Assembly: GCF_023898865.1 (NCBI RefSeq)
Contig: NZ_JAGSOV010000037.1
Span: 153,195 to 217,194 of the forward strand
DNA: 64,000 nt
Reading direction: 5' to 3'
Source: Pseudonocardia humida
GTDB taxonomy: Bacteria; Actinomycetota; Actinomycetes; Mycobacteriales; Pseudonocardiaceae
Below the pieces are notes generated by a model. It was not told the origin of the DNA and did no database searches. It saw only the letters and a program-made list of their open reading frames with translations. A program made the position numbers and the translations under genes. Of this stretch, positions 36,446 to 44,855 are shown one piece after another (positions within the stretch are counted from its first letter, which is position 1; each line of letters starts with the position of its first letter).

Positions 36446-37657
36446 GTGTCCGTCCCACCCGACCGGACCCCACCCACCGTCGAGATCGCCGGGGCCCCAC
36501 CGGTCCCGGCCCCGACCCGCGAGCAGGTGCTGGCCGGCCTGCGGGCCACCGACTCCGGCGACGACTTCGTCCAGCTGATGACCCCGGAGGGGCAGCGGGT
36601 CGCGAACCCCGAGTTCGACCGCTACGTCACCGACGTCGACGCGGACGCCCTGAAGGCGCTGCACCGCGACATGGCACTGGTCCGCCGCTTCGACCGGGAG
36701 GCCAACGCCCTGCAGCGCCAGGGCCAGCTCGGGATCTGGGTGCCACTGCTGGGCCAGGAGGCCGCGCAGATCGGCGCGGGCCGCGCGATGCAGCCGCAGG
36801 ACATGGCCTTCCCGTCCTACCGCGAGCACGGCATCGCCTGGACCCGCGGCGTCGACCCGACCGAGCTGCTGGGGATCTTCCGCGGCACCGACCACGGCGC
36901 GTGGGACCCGCGCGAGCACGGGTTCCACCTCTACACGATCGTCATCGGCAACCAGGTGCTCAACGCCACCGGCTACGCCATGGGCCAGCGGTTCGAGGGC
37001 CGGGTCGGCGGCGAGGACCCGGCCGGCAACGAGGCCACCATCTGCTTCTTCGGCGACGGCGCCACCAGCCAGGGCGACGTGCACGAGGGCTTCGTCTGGG
37101 CCGCGGTGTACGACGCCCCGGTCGTCTTCTACTGCCAGAACAACCAGTGGGCCATCTCCGAGCCCACCGAGCGGCAGAGCCGCGTCCCGCTGTACCGGCG
37201 GGCCGCGGGCTACGGCTTCCCCGGCATCCGGGTCGACGGCAACGACGTGCTGGCCTGTCTGGCCGTCACGCGCTGGGCGCTGGAGGAGTGCCGCTCGGGC
37301 AACGGTCCGGTGCTGGTGGAGGCGTTCACCTACCGGATGGACGCGCACACGACCTCCGACGACCCCACCCGCTACCGGCTGGCCGACGAGCTGGAGCTGT
37401 GGAAGCTGAAGGACCCGATCGAACGGGTCCGGGTCAACCTGGTCCGCGAGCACGGCGTCGGCCAGGACCACTTCGACGCGGTGCAGGCCGAGTCCGACGA
37501 GCTGGCCGCGCGGTTCCGCAGGTTCTGCGTCGAGCTGCCCCAGCCCGCACCCGACCGGATGTTCTCCCAGGTCTACGCGGAGGGCTCGGCGCAGGTCGAC
37601 GCCCAGCGGGAGGCCTTCCTGGCGTACCACGCGTCCTTCGAGGAGGCCGGCCGGTGA
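36446..37657 (+). CDS. pdhA: 2-oxoacid dehydrogenase E1 component, alpha subunit
   Basis: 403 residues. Thiamine-diphosphate-binding alpha subunit of a pyruvate or branched-chain 2-oxoacid dehydrogenase. FFGDGATSQGDVHEGFVWAAVYDAPVVFYCQNN is the GDG-(x)n-NN ThDP/Mg motif. EAFTYRMDAHTTSDDPTRYR contains the phosphorylation-loop region with the conserved His. GAGGAGGAAGC precedes the GTG. Stop overlaps the beta-subunit GTG. Actinobacterial relatives include BkdA of branched-chain amino-acid breakdown; substrate preference cannot be decided, and the pdhA symbol is used loosely. Confidence 0.92.
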   Translation: MSVPPDRTPPTVEIAGAPPVPAPTREQVLAGLRATDSGDDFVQLMTPEGQRVANPEFDRYVTDVDADALKALHRDMALVRRFDREANALQRQGQLGIWVPLLGQEAAQIGAGRAMQPQDMAFPSYREHGIAWTRGVDPTELLGIFRGTDHGAWDPREHGFHLYTIVIGNQVLNATGYAMGQRFEGRVGGEDPAGNEATICFFGDGATSQGDVHEGFVWAAVYDAPVVFYCQNNQWAISEPTERQSRVPLYRRAAGYGFPGIRVDGNDVLACLAVTRWALEECRSGNGPVLVEAFTYRMDAHTTSDDPTRYRLADELELWKLKDPIERVRVNLVREHGVGQDHFDAVQAESDELAARFRRFCVELPQPAPDRMFSQVYAEGSAQVDAQREAFLAYHASFEEAGR

Positions 37658-38634
37658 CGAAGCTGACGCTGTCCAAGGCCCTCAACGAGGGCCTGCGCGC
37701 GGCCATGGAGCGCGACCCGAAGGTCCTGGTCATGGGCGAGGACGTGGGCAAGCTCGGGGGTGTCTTCCGGGTCACCGACGGGCTGCAGAAGGACTTCGGC
37801 GAGCAGCGCGTGCTGGACACGCCGCTGGCCGAGTCCGGGATCATCGGCACCGCGGTCGGGCTGGCCATCCGCGGGTTCCGGCCGGTCTGCGAGATCCAGT
37901 TCGACGGGTTCGTCTTCCCCGGCTACGACCAGATCGTCTCCCAGCTGGCCAAGCTGCACTTCCGCTCGCAGGGCCGGATCCCGATGCCGGTGGTGGTGCG
38001 CATCCCGTTCGGCGGTGGGATCGGCGCGGTCGAGCACCACAGCGAGTCGCCGGAGGCGCTGTTCGCGCACGTCGCCGGGCTCAAGGTGGTGGCCTGCTCG
38101 AACCCGGCCGACGCCTACTGGATGCTGCAGCAGGCCATCGCCTGCGACGACCCGGTCATCTTCTTCGAGCCCAAGCGGCGCTACTGGGAGAAGGCCGAGG
38201 TCGACACCGACGCCGAGCCCGCGCCGCTGTTCGCCGCCCGCGTCGTGCGGCCGGGCAGCACGCTCACGCTGGCCACCTACGGCCCGATGGTCACCACCTG
38301 CCTGGAGGCGGCGGTCGCGGCCGCGGACGACGACCCGGCGCGCGACCTCGAGGTGATCGACCTGCGCACGCTGTCCCCGCTCGACCTCGCCCCGGTGGTC
38401 GAGTCGGTGCGCCGGACAGGGCACCTGGTGGTGGTGTCCGAGGCGCCGTCGGAGGTGTCGGTGGCCGCCGAGGTGGCCGCGCGCGTGCAGGAGGAGTGCT
38501 TCCACTCGCTGGAGGCGCCGGTGCTGCGGGTGACCGGGTTCGACACCCCGTACCCGCCGGCCAAGTGCGAGGACGACTACCTTCCCGACCTCGACCGGGT
38601 GCTCGACGCCGTCGACCGCTCGCTGGCCTGGTGA
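37654..38634 (+). CDS. pdhB: 2-oxoacid dehydrogenase E1 component, beta subunit
   Basis: 326-residue transketolase-like beta subunit. LVMGEDVGKLGGVFRVTDGLQKDFGEQRVLDTPLAESGIIGTAVGLA is the pyrimidine-domain signature with the catalytic Glu; the C-terminal domain carries EAPVLRVTGFDTPYPPAKCEDDYLPDLDRV. Its GTG overlaps the alpha-subunit stop and its stop overlaps the E2 start, each by 4 bp, so the three subunits are made in step. Confidence 0.94.
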   Translation: MTKLTLSKALNEGLRAAMERDPKVLVMGEDVGKLGGVFRVTDGLQKDFGEQRVLDTPLAESGIIGTAVGLAIRGFRPVCEIQFDGFVFPGYDQIVSQLAKLHFRSQGRIPMPVVVRIPFGGGIGAVEHHSESPEALFAHVAGLKVVACSNPADAYWMLQQAIACDDPVIFFEPKRRYWEKAEVDTDAEPAPLFAARVVRPGSTLTLATYGPMVTTCLEAAVAAADDDPARDLEVIDLRTLSPLDLAPVVESVRRTGHLVVVSEAPSEVSVAAEVAARVQEECFHSLEAPVLRVTGFDTPYPPAKCEDDYLPDLDRVLDAVDRSLAW

Positions 38635-40010
38635 TCGGGGTGCGTCGCGAGTTCGCCATGCCCGACGTCGGCGAGGGCCTGACCGAGGCCGAGATCGTCA
38701 CCTGGCACGTCGCCCCGGGCGACACCGTCACCGTCAACCAGGTCATCGTGGAGATCGAGACGGCGAAGGCGGCCGTCGAGCTGCCCTGCCCGTACGCGGG
38801 CACGATCGGCGAGCTGCTGGCCGAGCCGGGGCAGACGGTCGACGTCGGGGCGCCGATCGTGACCATCGAGACGGCCGAGGCCGCCCCGGAGGCGGCCGGC
38901 GCGAAGATCGGGGAGGTCGGGGCGGACGGCCGGGTGGCCAACCTCGTCGGCTACGGGGCGCGCCCGGGTTCGGTGACCCGTCGCAAGCGCCGGCCCGCGG
39001 GCGGGGAGCCGCCCGCCGCGCCGCCGCCTCCGGAGCCCGCGCAGCCCGCGGCGCCGGCACCCCGCGCCCAGCCGGACCCGCCCGCCGCGTCCACCGCCGC
39101 GACCAACGGGGCCGCCGTCGGCGGCACCGTCCCGCTGGCCAAGCCGCCGGTCCGCAAGCTGGCCCGCGACCTGGGCGTCGACCTGCGCCGGGTCACCCCG
39201 ACCGGGGCGGACGGCGTGATCACCCGGGAGGACGTGCGGGCGCACGCCGAGTCCGCCGGCGAACCGGCCGCGGAGCCCGCGCCGGCCCCGGTCGCCGCGC
39301 CCCGCCCGGGCGGCGGCGAGCGCCGCGAGCCGATCCGCGGGGTCCGCCGGGCCACCGCGGCCGCCATGGTCAGCAGCGCCTTCACCGCGCCGCACGTCAC
39401 CGAGTTCCTCGCGGTGGACGTCACCGCGACGATGCGGCTGCGCGACCGGCTGCGCCGCAGCCGCGAGTACGCCGACGTGCCGCTCACCCCGCTGGCCTTC
39501 GTGGCCAAGGCGGTGTGCCTGGCCGCGCGGCGCACCCCGGCGGTCAACGCGCACTGGGACGAGGCCGCCGGCGAGATCGTCTACTACGACCGGGTCCAGC
39601 TGGGGATCGCCGCGGCCACCCCGCGCGGGCTGATGGTGCCGAAGATCCGCGACGCCGACGCGCTCGGCCTGCGCGAGCTGGCGGTGGCGCTGGGCGAGCT
39701 CACCGCCACGGCCCGGTCGGGGAAGACGCCCCCGGCCGACCTGGTCGGCGGCACGTTCACCATCACCAACGTCGGCGTCTTCGGCGTCGACACCGGTACC
39801 CCGATCCTCAACCCGGGCGAGGCCGCGATCCTGGCCGTCGGCGCGATCAAGCCGGCGCCCTGGGTGGTCGACGGCGAGCTGGCCGTGCGGACGGTGTGCC
39901 AGCTGGCGCTGTCGTTCGACCACCGGCTCGTCGACGGCGAGCAGGGCTCGCGGTTCCTGGCCGACGTCGGGGCACTGCTCAGCGACCCCGGCCTGGCCCT
40001 CACCTGGTAG
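38631..40010 (+). CDS. pdhC: 2-oxoacid dehydrogenase E2 component (lipoyl acyltransferase)
   Basis: 459 residues with the classical order: one lipoyl domain (residues 6-82, lipoyl Lys in EIETAKAAVEL), an Ala/Pro linker, a peripheral-subunit-binding domain (KPPVRKLARDLGVDLRRVTPTGADGVITREDV, about 172-204), a second linker, and a catalytic core ending in LSFDHRLVDGEQGS (HxxxDG). The GTG at 38631 overlaps the E1-beta stop; a second in-frame GTG at 38640 is possible. E3 (lipoamide dehydrogenase) is not in the window. Only one lipoyl domain, as in many Bkd-type E2 proteins. Confidence 0.94.
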   Translation: MIGVRREFAMPDVGEGLTEAEIVTWHVAPGDTVTVNQVIVEIETAKAAVELPCPYAGTIGELLAEPGQTVDVGAPIVTIETAEAAPEAAGAKIGEVGADGRVANLVGYGARPGSVTRRKRRPAGGEPPAAPPPPEPAQPAAPAPRAQPDPPAASTAATNGAAVGGTVPLAKPPVRKLARDLGVDLRRVTPTGADGVITREDVRAHAESAGEPAAEPAPAPVAAPRPGGGERREPIRGVRRATAAAMVSSAFTAPHVTEFLAVDVTATMRLRDRLRRSREYADVPLTPLAFVAKAVCLAARRTPAVNAHWDEAAGEIVYYDRVQLGIAAATPRGLMVPKIRDADALGLRELAVALGELTATARSGKTPPADLVGGTFTITNVGVFGVDTGTPILNPGEAAILAVGAIKPAPWVVDGELAVRTVCQLALSFDHRLVDGEQGSRFLADVGALLSDPGLALTW

Positions 40011-40037
40011 CCCCTCACCCCCATCCGCCTCGCATGA

Positions 40038-40086
40038 CGGGAAGGCCACGTCGAGGACCGCAGACGTCCTTGACGTGGCTTTCCCG
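40038..40086 (+). terminator. 21-bp-arm hairpin after the dehydrogenase operon
   Basis: Arms 40038-40058 and 40066-40086 pair over 21 bp with two mismatches; the loop is CGCAGAC. The core is GGCCACGTC/GACGTGGCT. Placed 27 bp after the E2 stop, it is a strong candidate terminator. Its length and the AAGCCACGTC core suggest a member of a repeated extragenic palindrome family. Confidence 0.7.
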
Positions 40087-40193
40087 CCACGGGTGGGGGA
40101 GTCGCGTGCGGCCGAGCAGCGGTGTGCGGCGGGTGACACCGAGTCGTGATGCGCGGCGGGGAGCACACGGGCCCGCTCGTTCGTTGTCCGGTC

Positions 40194-40691
40194 ATGCCGT
40201 TCGTGCTGCTGTACCTGGTGGTCGAGATCGTGGCGCTGGTCGCGCTGGGGTCGGTGACCGGTCTGGCGTGGACGCTGGCGGTGCTCCTCGCCGGCTCGGT
40301 GCTGGGCTTCTGGCTGGCCCGCCGGGAGGGGCTGCGGGCGGCGCAGGCGCTGGGCCGGGCGGTGTCCGAGCGGCGCGTGGCGCACCAGGAGCTCACCGAC
40401 GGCATGCTGGTCGCCGCGGGCGGCGTGCTGCTGTTCGTGCCCGGACTGGTCACCGACGTCGCCGGCCTGCTGCTGCTGTTCCCGCCCACGCGCTCGCTGG
40501 TGCGGGCGCGGATGGTGCGCGCGGCCGAGGCGCGGGCCCCGGAGCTGCGCAGGGCGCGCATGCGGTCGGGCCACACGGTCGTCGACGGCGGCCTCGTCGA
40601 CGACGGTGCGCCGCGTCCCGCGCCCGACGTCCGGGGCGGCCCGCTGGTCATCGAGGGCTCGATCGTGCCGGAGGAGCGCCGCTCCGCCTGA
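40194..40691 (+). CDS. fxsA: FxsA-family membrane protein
   Basis: 165 residues. Four hydrophobic helices with the FxsA pattern: PFVLLYLVVEIVALVALG, then TLAVLLAGSVLGFWLARREGL, and ELTDGMLVAAGGVLLFVPGLVTDVAGLLLLFPPTR, followed by a charged cytoplasmic tail. In E. coli FxsA relieves F-plasmid PifA exclusion of phage T7; the cellular role in actinobacteria is unknown. The ATG at 40194 is chosen because the first helix begins there. Confidence 0.88.
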   Translation: MPFVLLYLVVEIVALVALGSVTGLAWTLAVLLAGSVLGFWLARREGLRAAQALGRAVSERRVAHQELTDGMLVAAGGVLLFVPGLVTDVAGLLLLFPPTRSLVRARMVRAAEARAPELRRARMRSGHTVVDGGLVDDGAPRPAPDVRGGPLVIEGSIVPEERRSA

Positions 40692-40697
40692 GCGGCC

Positions 40698-41267
40698 TCA
40701 GACCCGGCGCCTGCTCCAGACCGGCTCCACGCGGGCCCACTCGCGGGTCAGCGCGCGGTTGTCGCGGGCGGCCAGGCGGGCCCGCCAGATCGCGCCGGCC
40801 AGCGCGAGCACGCTCCAGCAGATGGCGAGCGTGCCGAGCCCGGCGGCCAGACCGGTCGCGGTCGGGCCGGCCACCGGCGGCGGGGGCGGCACGATCGCGC
40901 CGCTGTCGTCCAGCGCGACCGTCACCGAGGCGCCCGCGGGCAGGCCGGCGGGCGCGCGCAGCGTGCCCCAGTGCAGCTCTCCGCGCGGGCCGAGCCAGTG
41001 GGCCTCGACGGGCACCAGGTCGCCGGCCACGGCCGCCTCAGCGGGCAGCGCGGGCTCGAGCAGCTCGGCCCGGGCCGTGTCGTGGTGGGGAGCGGGGGCG
41101 TCGGCGCGGGAGGCGCCGGCCAGCACGCCCACCGGCACGGCGATGAGGACGGCCAGCACGGCCAGCGCGAGCTGCGCCCGGCGCAGCAGGGCACGGGCGT
41201 GATCAGTCGCTCGCAGTAGCGGCACTGGTCTGTTCGGGGGACGTGGTGTCATACCTTCCACGTTCAC
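40698..41267 (-). CDS. Rv1733c-like transmembrane protein
   Basis: 189 residues. Two transmembrane helices (about 28-50 and 139-162) bracket an external domain with VEAHWLGPRGELHWGTLRAPAGLPAGASVTVALDDSGAIV, the V.A.W..P.G..R.G...A..G..AG..V.VW.D..G pattern of the mycobacterial Rv1733c family. The C-terminus is a short Arg-rich cytoplasmic tail. Function unknown. It is followed closely by FxsA on the opposite strand (convergent). Confidence 0.75.
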   Translation of the reverse strand: MNVEGMTPRPPNRPVPLLRATDHARALLRRAQLALAVLAVLIAVPVGVLAGASRADAPAPHHDTARAELLEPALPAEAAVAGDLVPVEAHWLGPRGELHWGTLRAPAGLPAGASVTVALDDSGAIVPPPPPVAGPTATGLAAGLGTLAICWSVLALAGAIWRARLAARDNRALTREWARVEPVWSRRRV

Positions 41268-41321
41268 TCATCCGATGGATGCAGTAATTCGTTACAGCGC
41301 GTTCAAGAAAGCAGCGAAAGA

Positions 41322-41951
41322 TCAACTCTCTGTGATCAACGTCCAACGGGTCGTGCACCGCGCGGAGACCCGCACGGGCTCCGGCTCCAGGCCGAGGTCG
41401 CGGACGTCGGGACCGCCCCCGGCGCCGCCGGACTCGGCCATGTCCATCGCCCGGTAGGCCACCGGGCCGTGCTCGGCGGCCTCGGACAGCAGCAGCAGTG
41501 CCCCGATCCGACCGCCCAGCGCCTCGGCGTAGCCCTCGGCCCGGTGCCGCGCGTCCTCGACGGCGCGCCGCTGCGCCTCGCGCAGCGCCGAGGCCCGGTC
41601 GTCCAGCAGCCACCGCGGGCCGTTCAGCCCGGAGGGCTCGGTGCCGATCAGCGCGGAGAGCACCTCCTCCAGCGCTGCCACGTCGGTGAGCCGCAGGGAG
41701 ATCTCCTGGCCTGCCCGGCAGCCGACGACCCGCCTGCCCCGCCACTCGTTGTGCACCCACAGCCTGCGGTGGCGCACCTGCACGGCCCGGTGCCCGAGGT
41801 GCGGCTCGGCCGCGGCCACCTGCCTGCCCAGCTCGCGCACCGCGTCGGCGCGGGTGCGGGCCGATGCCGTGTAGGTGAGGTCGACGTCGGCCCGGTCGGC
41901 GGTCTGCTCGTGCCAGCCCGAGCCCTCGGTCACGATCTCCGGTCCGCCCAT
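41322..41951 (-). CDS. SIMPL-domain (DUF541) protein
   Basis: 209 residues beginning IVTEGSGWHEQTADRADVDLTYTASARTRADAVRELG. The pattern of a beta-rich start, RRLWVHNEWRGRRVVGCRAGQEISLRLTDVAALEEVLSALI and ALREAQRRAVEDARHRAEGYAEALGG is diagnostic of the SIMPL/DUF541 family. No signal peptide is present, so it is probably cytoplasmic, unlike many periplasmic members. The ATG at 41951 fits the start of homology. It is divergent from the DUF1206 gene. Confidence 0.8.
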   Translation of the reverse strand: MGGPEIVTEGSGWHEQTADRADVDLTYTASARTRADAVRELGRQVAAAEPHLGHRAVQVRHRRLWVHNEWRGRRVVGCRAGQEISLRLTDVAALEEVLSALIGTEPSGLNGPRWLLDDRASALREAQRRAVEDARHRAEGYAEALGGRIGALLLLSEAAEHGPVAYRAMDMAESGGAGGGPDVRDLGLEPEPVRVSARCTTRWTLITES

Positions 41952-42082
41952 GCCGCCAGGAAACCAGATGCGGGGGTCCGCACCCGGCAGATCCGCGTCG
42001 ATCGACTCGTATCCTGGTTTCTCGCATTTGAGCAAGAAAGTCATAGAGAATGCGATGACCGGTGTCGGGGTACTGCGCTGGG

Positions 42083-42913
42083 GTGACTCCCCTGGTCAGC
42101 CTGCGCCGCCTCGTCCGAGAGGGGCGCTCCGACGCCCCCGGGCAGGTCGTCGACACCCTCGGCCGGATCGGCCTGGTCGGCTACGGCGTGGTGCACGTGC
42201 TGGTCGCCTGGCTCGCGCTGGCCGTCGCGTTCGGCATCCCGGACGCCCCGCCCGACCCGCAGGGCGCCGTCGCCACCATCGCCGACACGCCCGGCGGCAC
42301 CCTGGCGCTCGCCCTGCTGGCCGTCGGCCTGATCGCCTTCGCGCTGTGGCAGGTCACCGCGGCGGCCATCGGCTTCCGCTGGGTGCGCGGGGGCGAGCGC
42401 CTCCGCAAGCGCAGCGGCGCGGTGGCCAAGTCGATCGCCACCGGCGGGCTCGCGGTGCTCATCGTCGACTCGCTGGTCGACCACGGCCCGGCCCGCCAGA
42501 CCACCGCCCAGTCGCTGGCGGCCGGCCTGCTCGCGCTGCCCGCCGGGCGGCTGCTGCTCGGTACGGTCGCCGTGGTGATCCTGGTGCTGGCCGGGATGAT
42601 GACCTACACCGGCGTGCGCCGGACGTTCATGGGCGACCTGGACGTGCGCCGCCTCGGCCGGACCGCGCGCCGCGCCATCGAGTGGCTGGGGGTGCTCGGG
42701 CACCTGTCCCGGGCGCTGGCCCTTGCGGTGATCGGCCTGCTGGCCGGCGGGGCGGCGCTGTGGGCCGACCCGGACCGGGCCGGCGGGCTCGACGCGGCGC
42801 TGTACGCCCTGGGCGCGACGTGGCTCGGGGCGTGGCTGCTGATCGTGGTGGCCGTGGGGTTCGGCGCGTTCGGGCTGTTCTGCGTGGCCGACGCGGCCAC
42901 CCGGCGCGCGTGA
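42083..42913 (+). CDS. DUF1206 membrane protein
   Basis: 276 residues with six hydrophobic helices arranged as three pairs, each with the LGRIGLVGYGVVHVLVAWLAL-type motif of DUF1206 (VAKSIATGGLAVLIV, LGHLSRALALAVIGLL). The GTG at 42083 is given; an in-frame GTG at 42062 is also possible. Cytoplasmic loops are Arg-rich. Family of unknown function found widely in bacteria. Confidence 0.82.
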   Translation: MTPLVSLRRLVREGRSDAPGQVVDTLGRIGLVGYGVVHVLVAWLALAVAFGIPDAPPDPQGAVATIADTPGGTLALALLAVGLIAFALWQVTAAAIGFRWVRGGERLRKRSGAVAKSIATGGLAVLIVDSLVDHGPARQTTAQSLAAGLLALPAGRLLLGTVAVVILVLAGMMTYTGVRRTFMGDLDVRRLGRTARRAIEWLGVLGHLSRALALAVIGLLAGGAALWADPDRAGGLDAALYALGATWLGAWLLIVVAVGFGAFGLFCVADAATRRA

Positions 42914-43025
42914 TCGGTCTCTATCTCGCTTTCTAGTAAAGATCCGATAGTGATCGATAAGGACCGATCGACGACACGCCATCGCGCTCGATAGCCGGTT
43001 ATACGGTCGGGGCAAGATTCGCCGA

Positions 43026-43031
43026 TACCGT
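43026..43031 (+). promoter_or_regulatory. leaderless-type -10 box of the AAA ATPase gene
   Basis: TACCGT lies 7 nt before the GTG at 43039. The 110 bp upstream are unusually AT-rich and contain several GATCGAT/CGATAG-like repeats that may bind a regulator. Confidence 0.35.
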
Positions 43032-43038
43032 CCGATGC

Positions 43039-44229
43039 GTGGATCCGGTACGCAACCCGTTCGCGCCCGGGGCGGGCCAGCGCCCGCCCGAGCTGGCCGG
43101 CCGCGACCGCGAGCTCGACGCCTTCGAGATCGTGCTCGAACGGGTCGCCCGCGGGCGCCCCGAGCGCAGCCTGGTGCTCACCGGCCTGCGGGGCGTCGGC
43201 AAGACCGTGCTGCTCGGCGAGCTGCGGTCGATGAGCGTGCGGGCGGGCTGGGGCGCGGGCAAGATCGAGGCCCGCCCCGACGCCGACCTGCGCCGCCCGC
43301 TGTCGGCGGCGCTGCACCGGGCCATCCGCGACCTCGCCGTGCGCCACCCCGACGCCGACCGCGTCGACGAGGTGCTCGGCGTGCTCAAGGCCTTCGCCCT
43401 GCGCTCCGCCCCGGACGGGGCCAAGCTGCGCGACCGCTGGCAGCCCGGGATCGACGTGGCCGTGCGCAGCGGCCGGGCCGACTCCGGCGACATCGAGATC
43501 GACCTGGTCGAGCTGTTCACCGAGGTCGCGAGCCTCGCCGCCGACGTGGAGGCCGGCGTGGCCATCCTCATCGACGAGATGCAGGACCTGCGCGCCGACG
43601 ACATCTCCGCGCTGTGCGCGGCCTGCCACGAGCTGTCCCAGTCGCGCGCGCCGCTGGTGGTCGTCGGGGCCGGGCTGCCGCACCTGCCCGCGGTCCTCTC
43701 GGCGTCCAAGTCCTACTCCGAGCGGCTGTTCAGGTACGTGCGCATCGGCCAGCTCGACCGCGCGGACGCCGACTTCGCCCTGCTCGCCCCGGCCGAGCGG
43801 GAGGAGGCCTCGTTCGACTCCGACGCGCTGGACCTGCTCTACGAGGCCTCCGGCGGCTACCCGTACTTCGTGCAGGCCTACGGGAAGGCGGCCTGGGACG
43901 CCGCGCCGCGCAGCCCCATCGGACCGGCCGACGTCAAGATGGCCGCCCCGGAGGCCGAGGCGGAGCTGGCCGTCGGCTTCTTCGGCTCGCGCTTCGAGCG
44001 GGCCACCCCGGCCGAGCGCGAGTACCTGCGGGCCATGGCCGAGCTGACCGAGGGCCGCGACGAGCCGGTGAACACCTCGGGCATCGCCGAGCACCTGCAG
44101 CGGCGGGCCTCATCGCTCTCCCCGGCCAGGGACAGCCTGATGAAGAAGGGCCTGGTCTTCTCCGCGCAGCGCGGCCAGATCGCCTTCACGGTGCCGCACT
44201 TCGGGCGCTACCTGCTTGCGCAGGGATGA
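43039..44229 (+). CDS. AAA-type ATPase of the archaeal-ATPase/STAND-like group
   Basis: 396 residues. Walker A is LTGLRGVGKTVLLGEL (about 47-62), Walker B GVAILIDEMQDLRADD (about 173-188), followed by a sensor-like VVVGAGLPHLP. The C-terminal part after residue 250 is helical with a winged-helix look (SLSPARDSLMKKGLVFSAQRGQIAFTVPHFGRYL). This resembles the small ORC/Cdc6-like ATP-binding proteins of actinobacteria. No effector domain is attached. Role unknown; DNA binding by the winged helix is plausible. Confidence 0.8.
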   Translation: MDPVRNPFAPGAGQRPPELAGRDRELDAFEIVLERVARGRPERSLVLTGLRGVGKTVLLGELRSMSVRAGWGAGKIEARPDADLRRPLSAALHRAIRDLAVRHPDADRVDEVLGVLKAFALRSAPDGAKLRDRWQPGIDVAVRSGRADSGDIEIDLVELFTEVASLAADVEAGVAILIDEMQDLRADDISALCAACHELSQSRAPLVVVGAGLPHLPAVLSASKSYSERLFRYVRIGQLDRADADFALLAPAEREEASFDSDALDLLYEASGGYPYFVQAYGKAAWDAAPRSPIGPADVKMAAPEAEAELAVGFFGSRFERATPAEREYLRAMAELTEGRDEPVNTSGIAEHLQRRASSLSPARDSLMKKGLVFSAQRGQIAFTVPHFGRYLLAQG

Positions 44230-44313
44230 GTCGCATGGTGGGCCGAACGGGTGAATCCGGCGCGGCGGGCCGGAGCACGTAACGGATCCCCGGCTCCACG
44301 CGAATCCCAGTAC

Positions 44314-44360
44314 AGCCCCGCGGCGCTGTCGGACCCCCGACCTGACAGCACCGCGGGGCT
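44314..44360 (+). terminator. Rho-independent terminator
   Basis: AGCCCCGCGGCGCTGTCGG (44314-44332) pairs with CTGACAGCACCGCGGGGCT (44342-44360) with only wobble mismatches; the right arm is followed by CTTCGTTTCC. This is the most classical terminator in the window and closes the ATPase gene. Confidence 0.8.
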
Positions 44361-44459
44361 CTTCGTTTCCACGGTCGGTCCAGCAAGGGCCGCCGAGATG
44401 CCCGGCGAACCTCGCTGGACGGGCCACTAGGCCGGTCAGGGCCGGTCCGGAGGAGGTCG

Positions 44460-44465
44460 TAGCAT
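44460..44465 (+). promoter_or_regulatory. leaderless-type -10 box of the GroES-like gene
   Basis: TAGCAT lies 7 nt before the ATG at 44473. A GGAGGAGGT occurs upstream but is too far (about 15 nt) to act as ribosome-binding site. Confidence 0.4.
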
Positions 44466-44472
44466 CACTTCG

Positions 44473-44790
44473 ATGCAGGACCCCAAGCTCGAGATCCAGA
44501 TGCTGCACGACCGCGTGATGGTCAAGCCGGATGCCACCGGCGAGCGCCGCAGCGGCGCCGGCATCGTGATCCCGGCGACCGCCGAGATCGCGAAGCGTCT
44601 GCTCTGGGGCGAGGTGTCCGGCGTCGGGAACTACGTCCGCACGGTGAAGGTCGGCGACCGGGTGCTGTTCGCGCGCGACGACCAGTACGAGGTCGACGTC
44701 CGGGGGGAGACCTACCTCGTGCTGCGAGAGCGCGAGCTGCACGCCGTCGCCACCGAGCAGACCGAGCACGGCACGGGTCTCTACCTGTGA
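44473..44790 (+). CDS. GroES-like co-chaperonin (orphan)
   Basis: 105 residues. IQMLHDRVMVKPDATGERRSGAGIVIPATAE...LLWGEVSGVGNYVRTVKVGDRVLFARDDQYEVDVRGETYLVLRERELHAV follows the Cpn10 fold, with the mobile loop region shortened and lacking the usual hydrophobic IVL tripeptide in recognisable form. No groEL is next to it. Many actinobacteria carry such an additional divergent GroES; whether it caps GroEL is unproven. Confidence 0.8.
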   Translation: MQDPKLEIQMLHDRVMVKPDATGERRSGAGIVIPATAEIAKRLLWGEVSGVGNYVRTVKVGDRVLFARDDQYEVDVRGETYLVLRERELHAVATEQTEHGTGLYL

Positions 44791-44855
44791 CGACGTGCGG
44801 GTGTGCCGACCGGGCCACGCGGCCCGGCGACGAGCGGTGAGGGGAACTGGACTTC

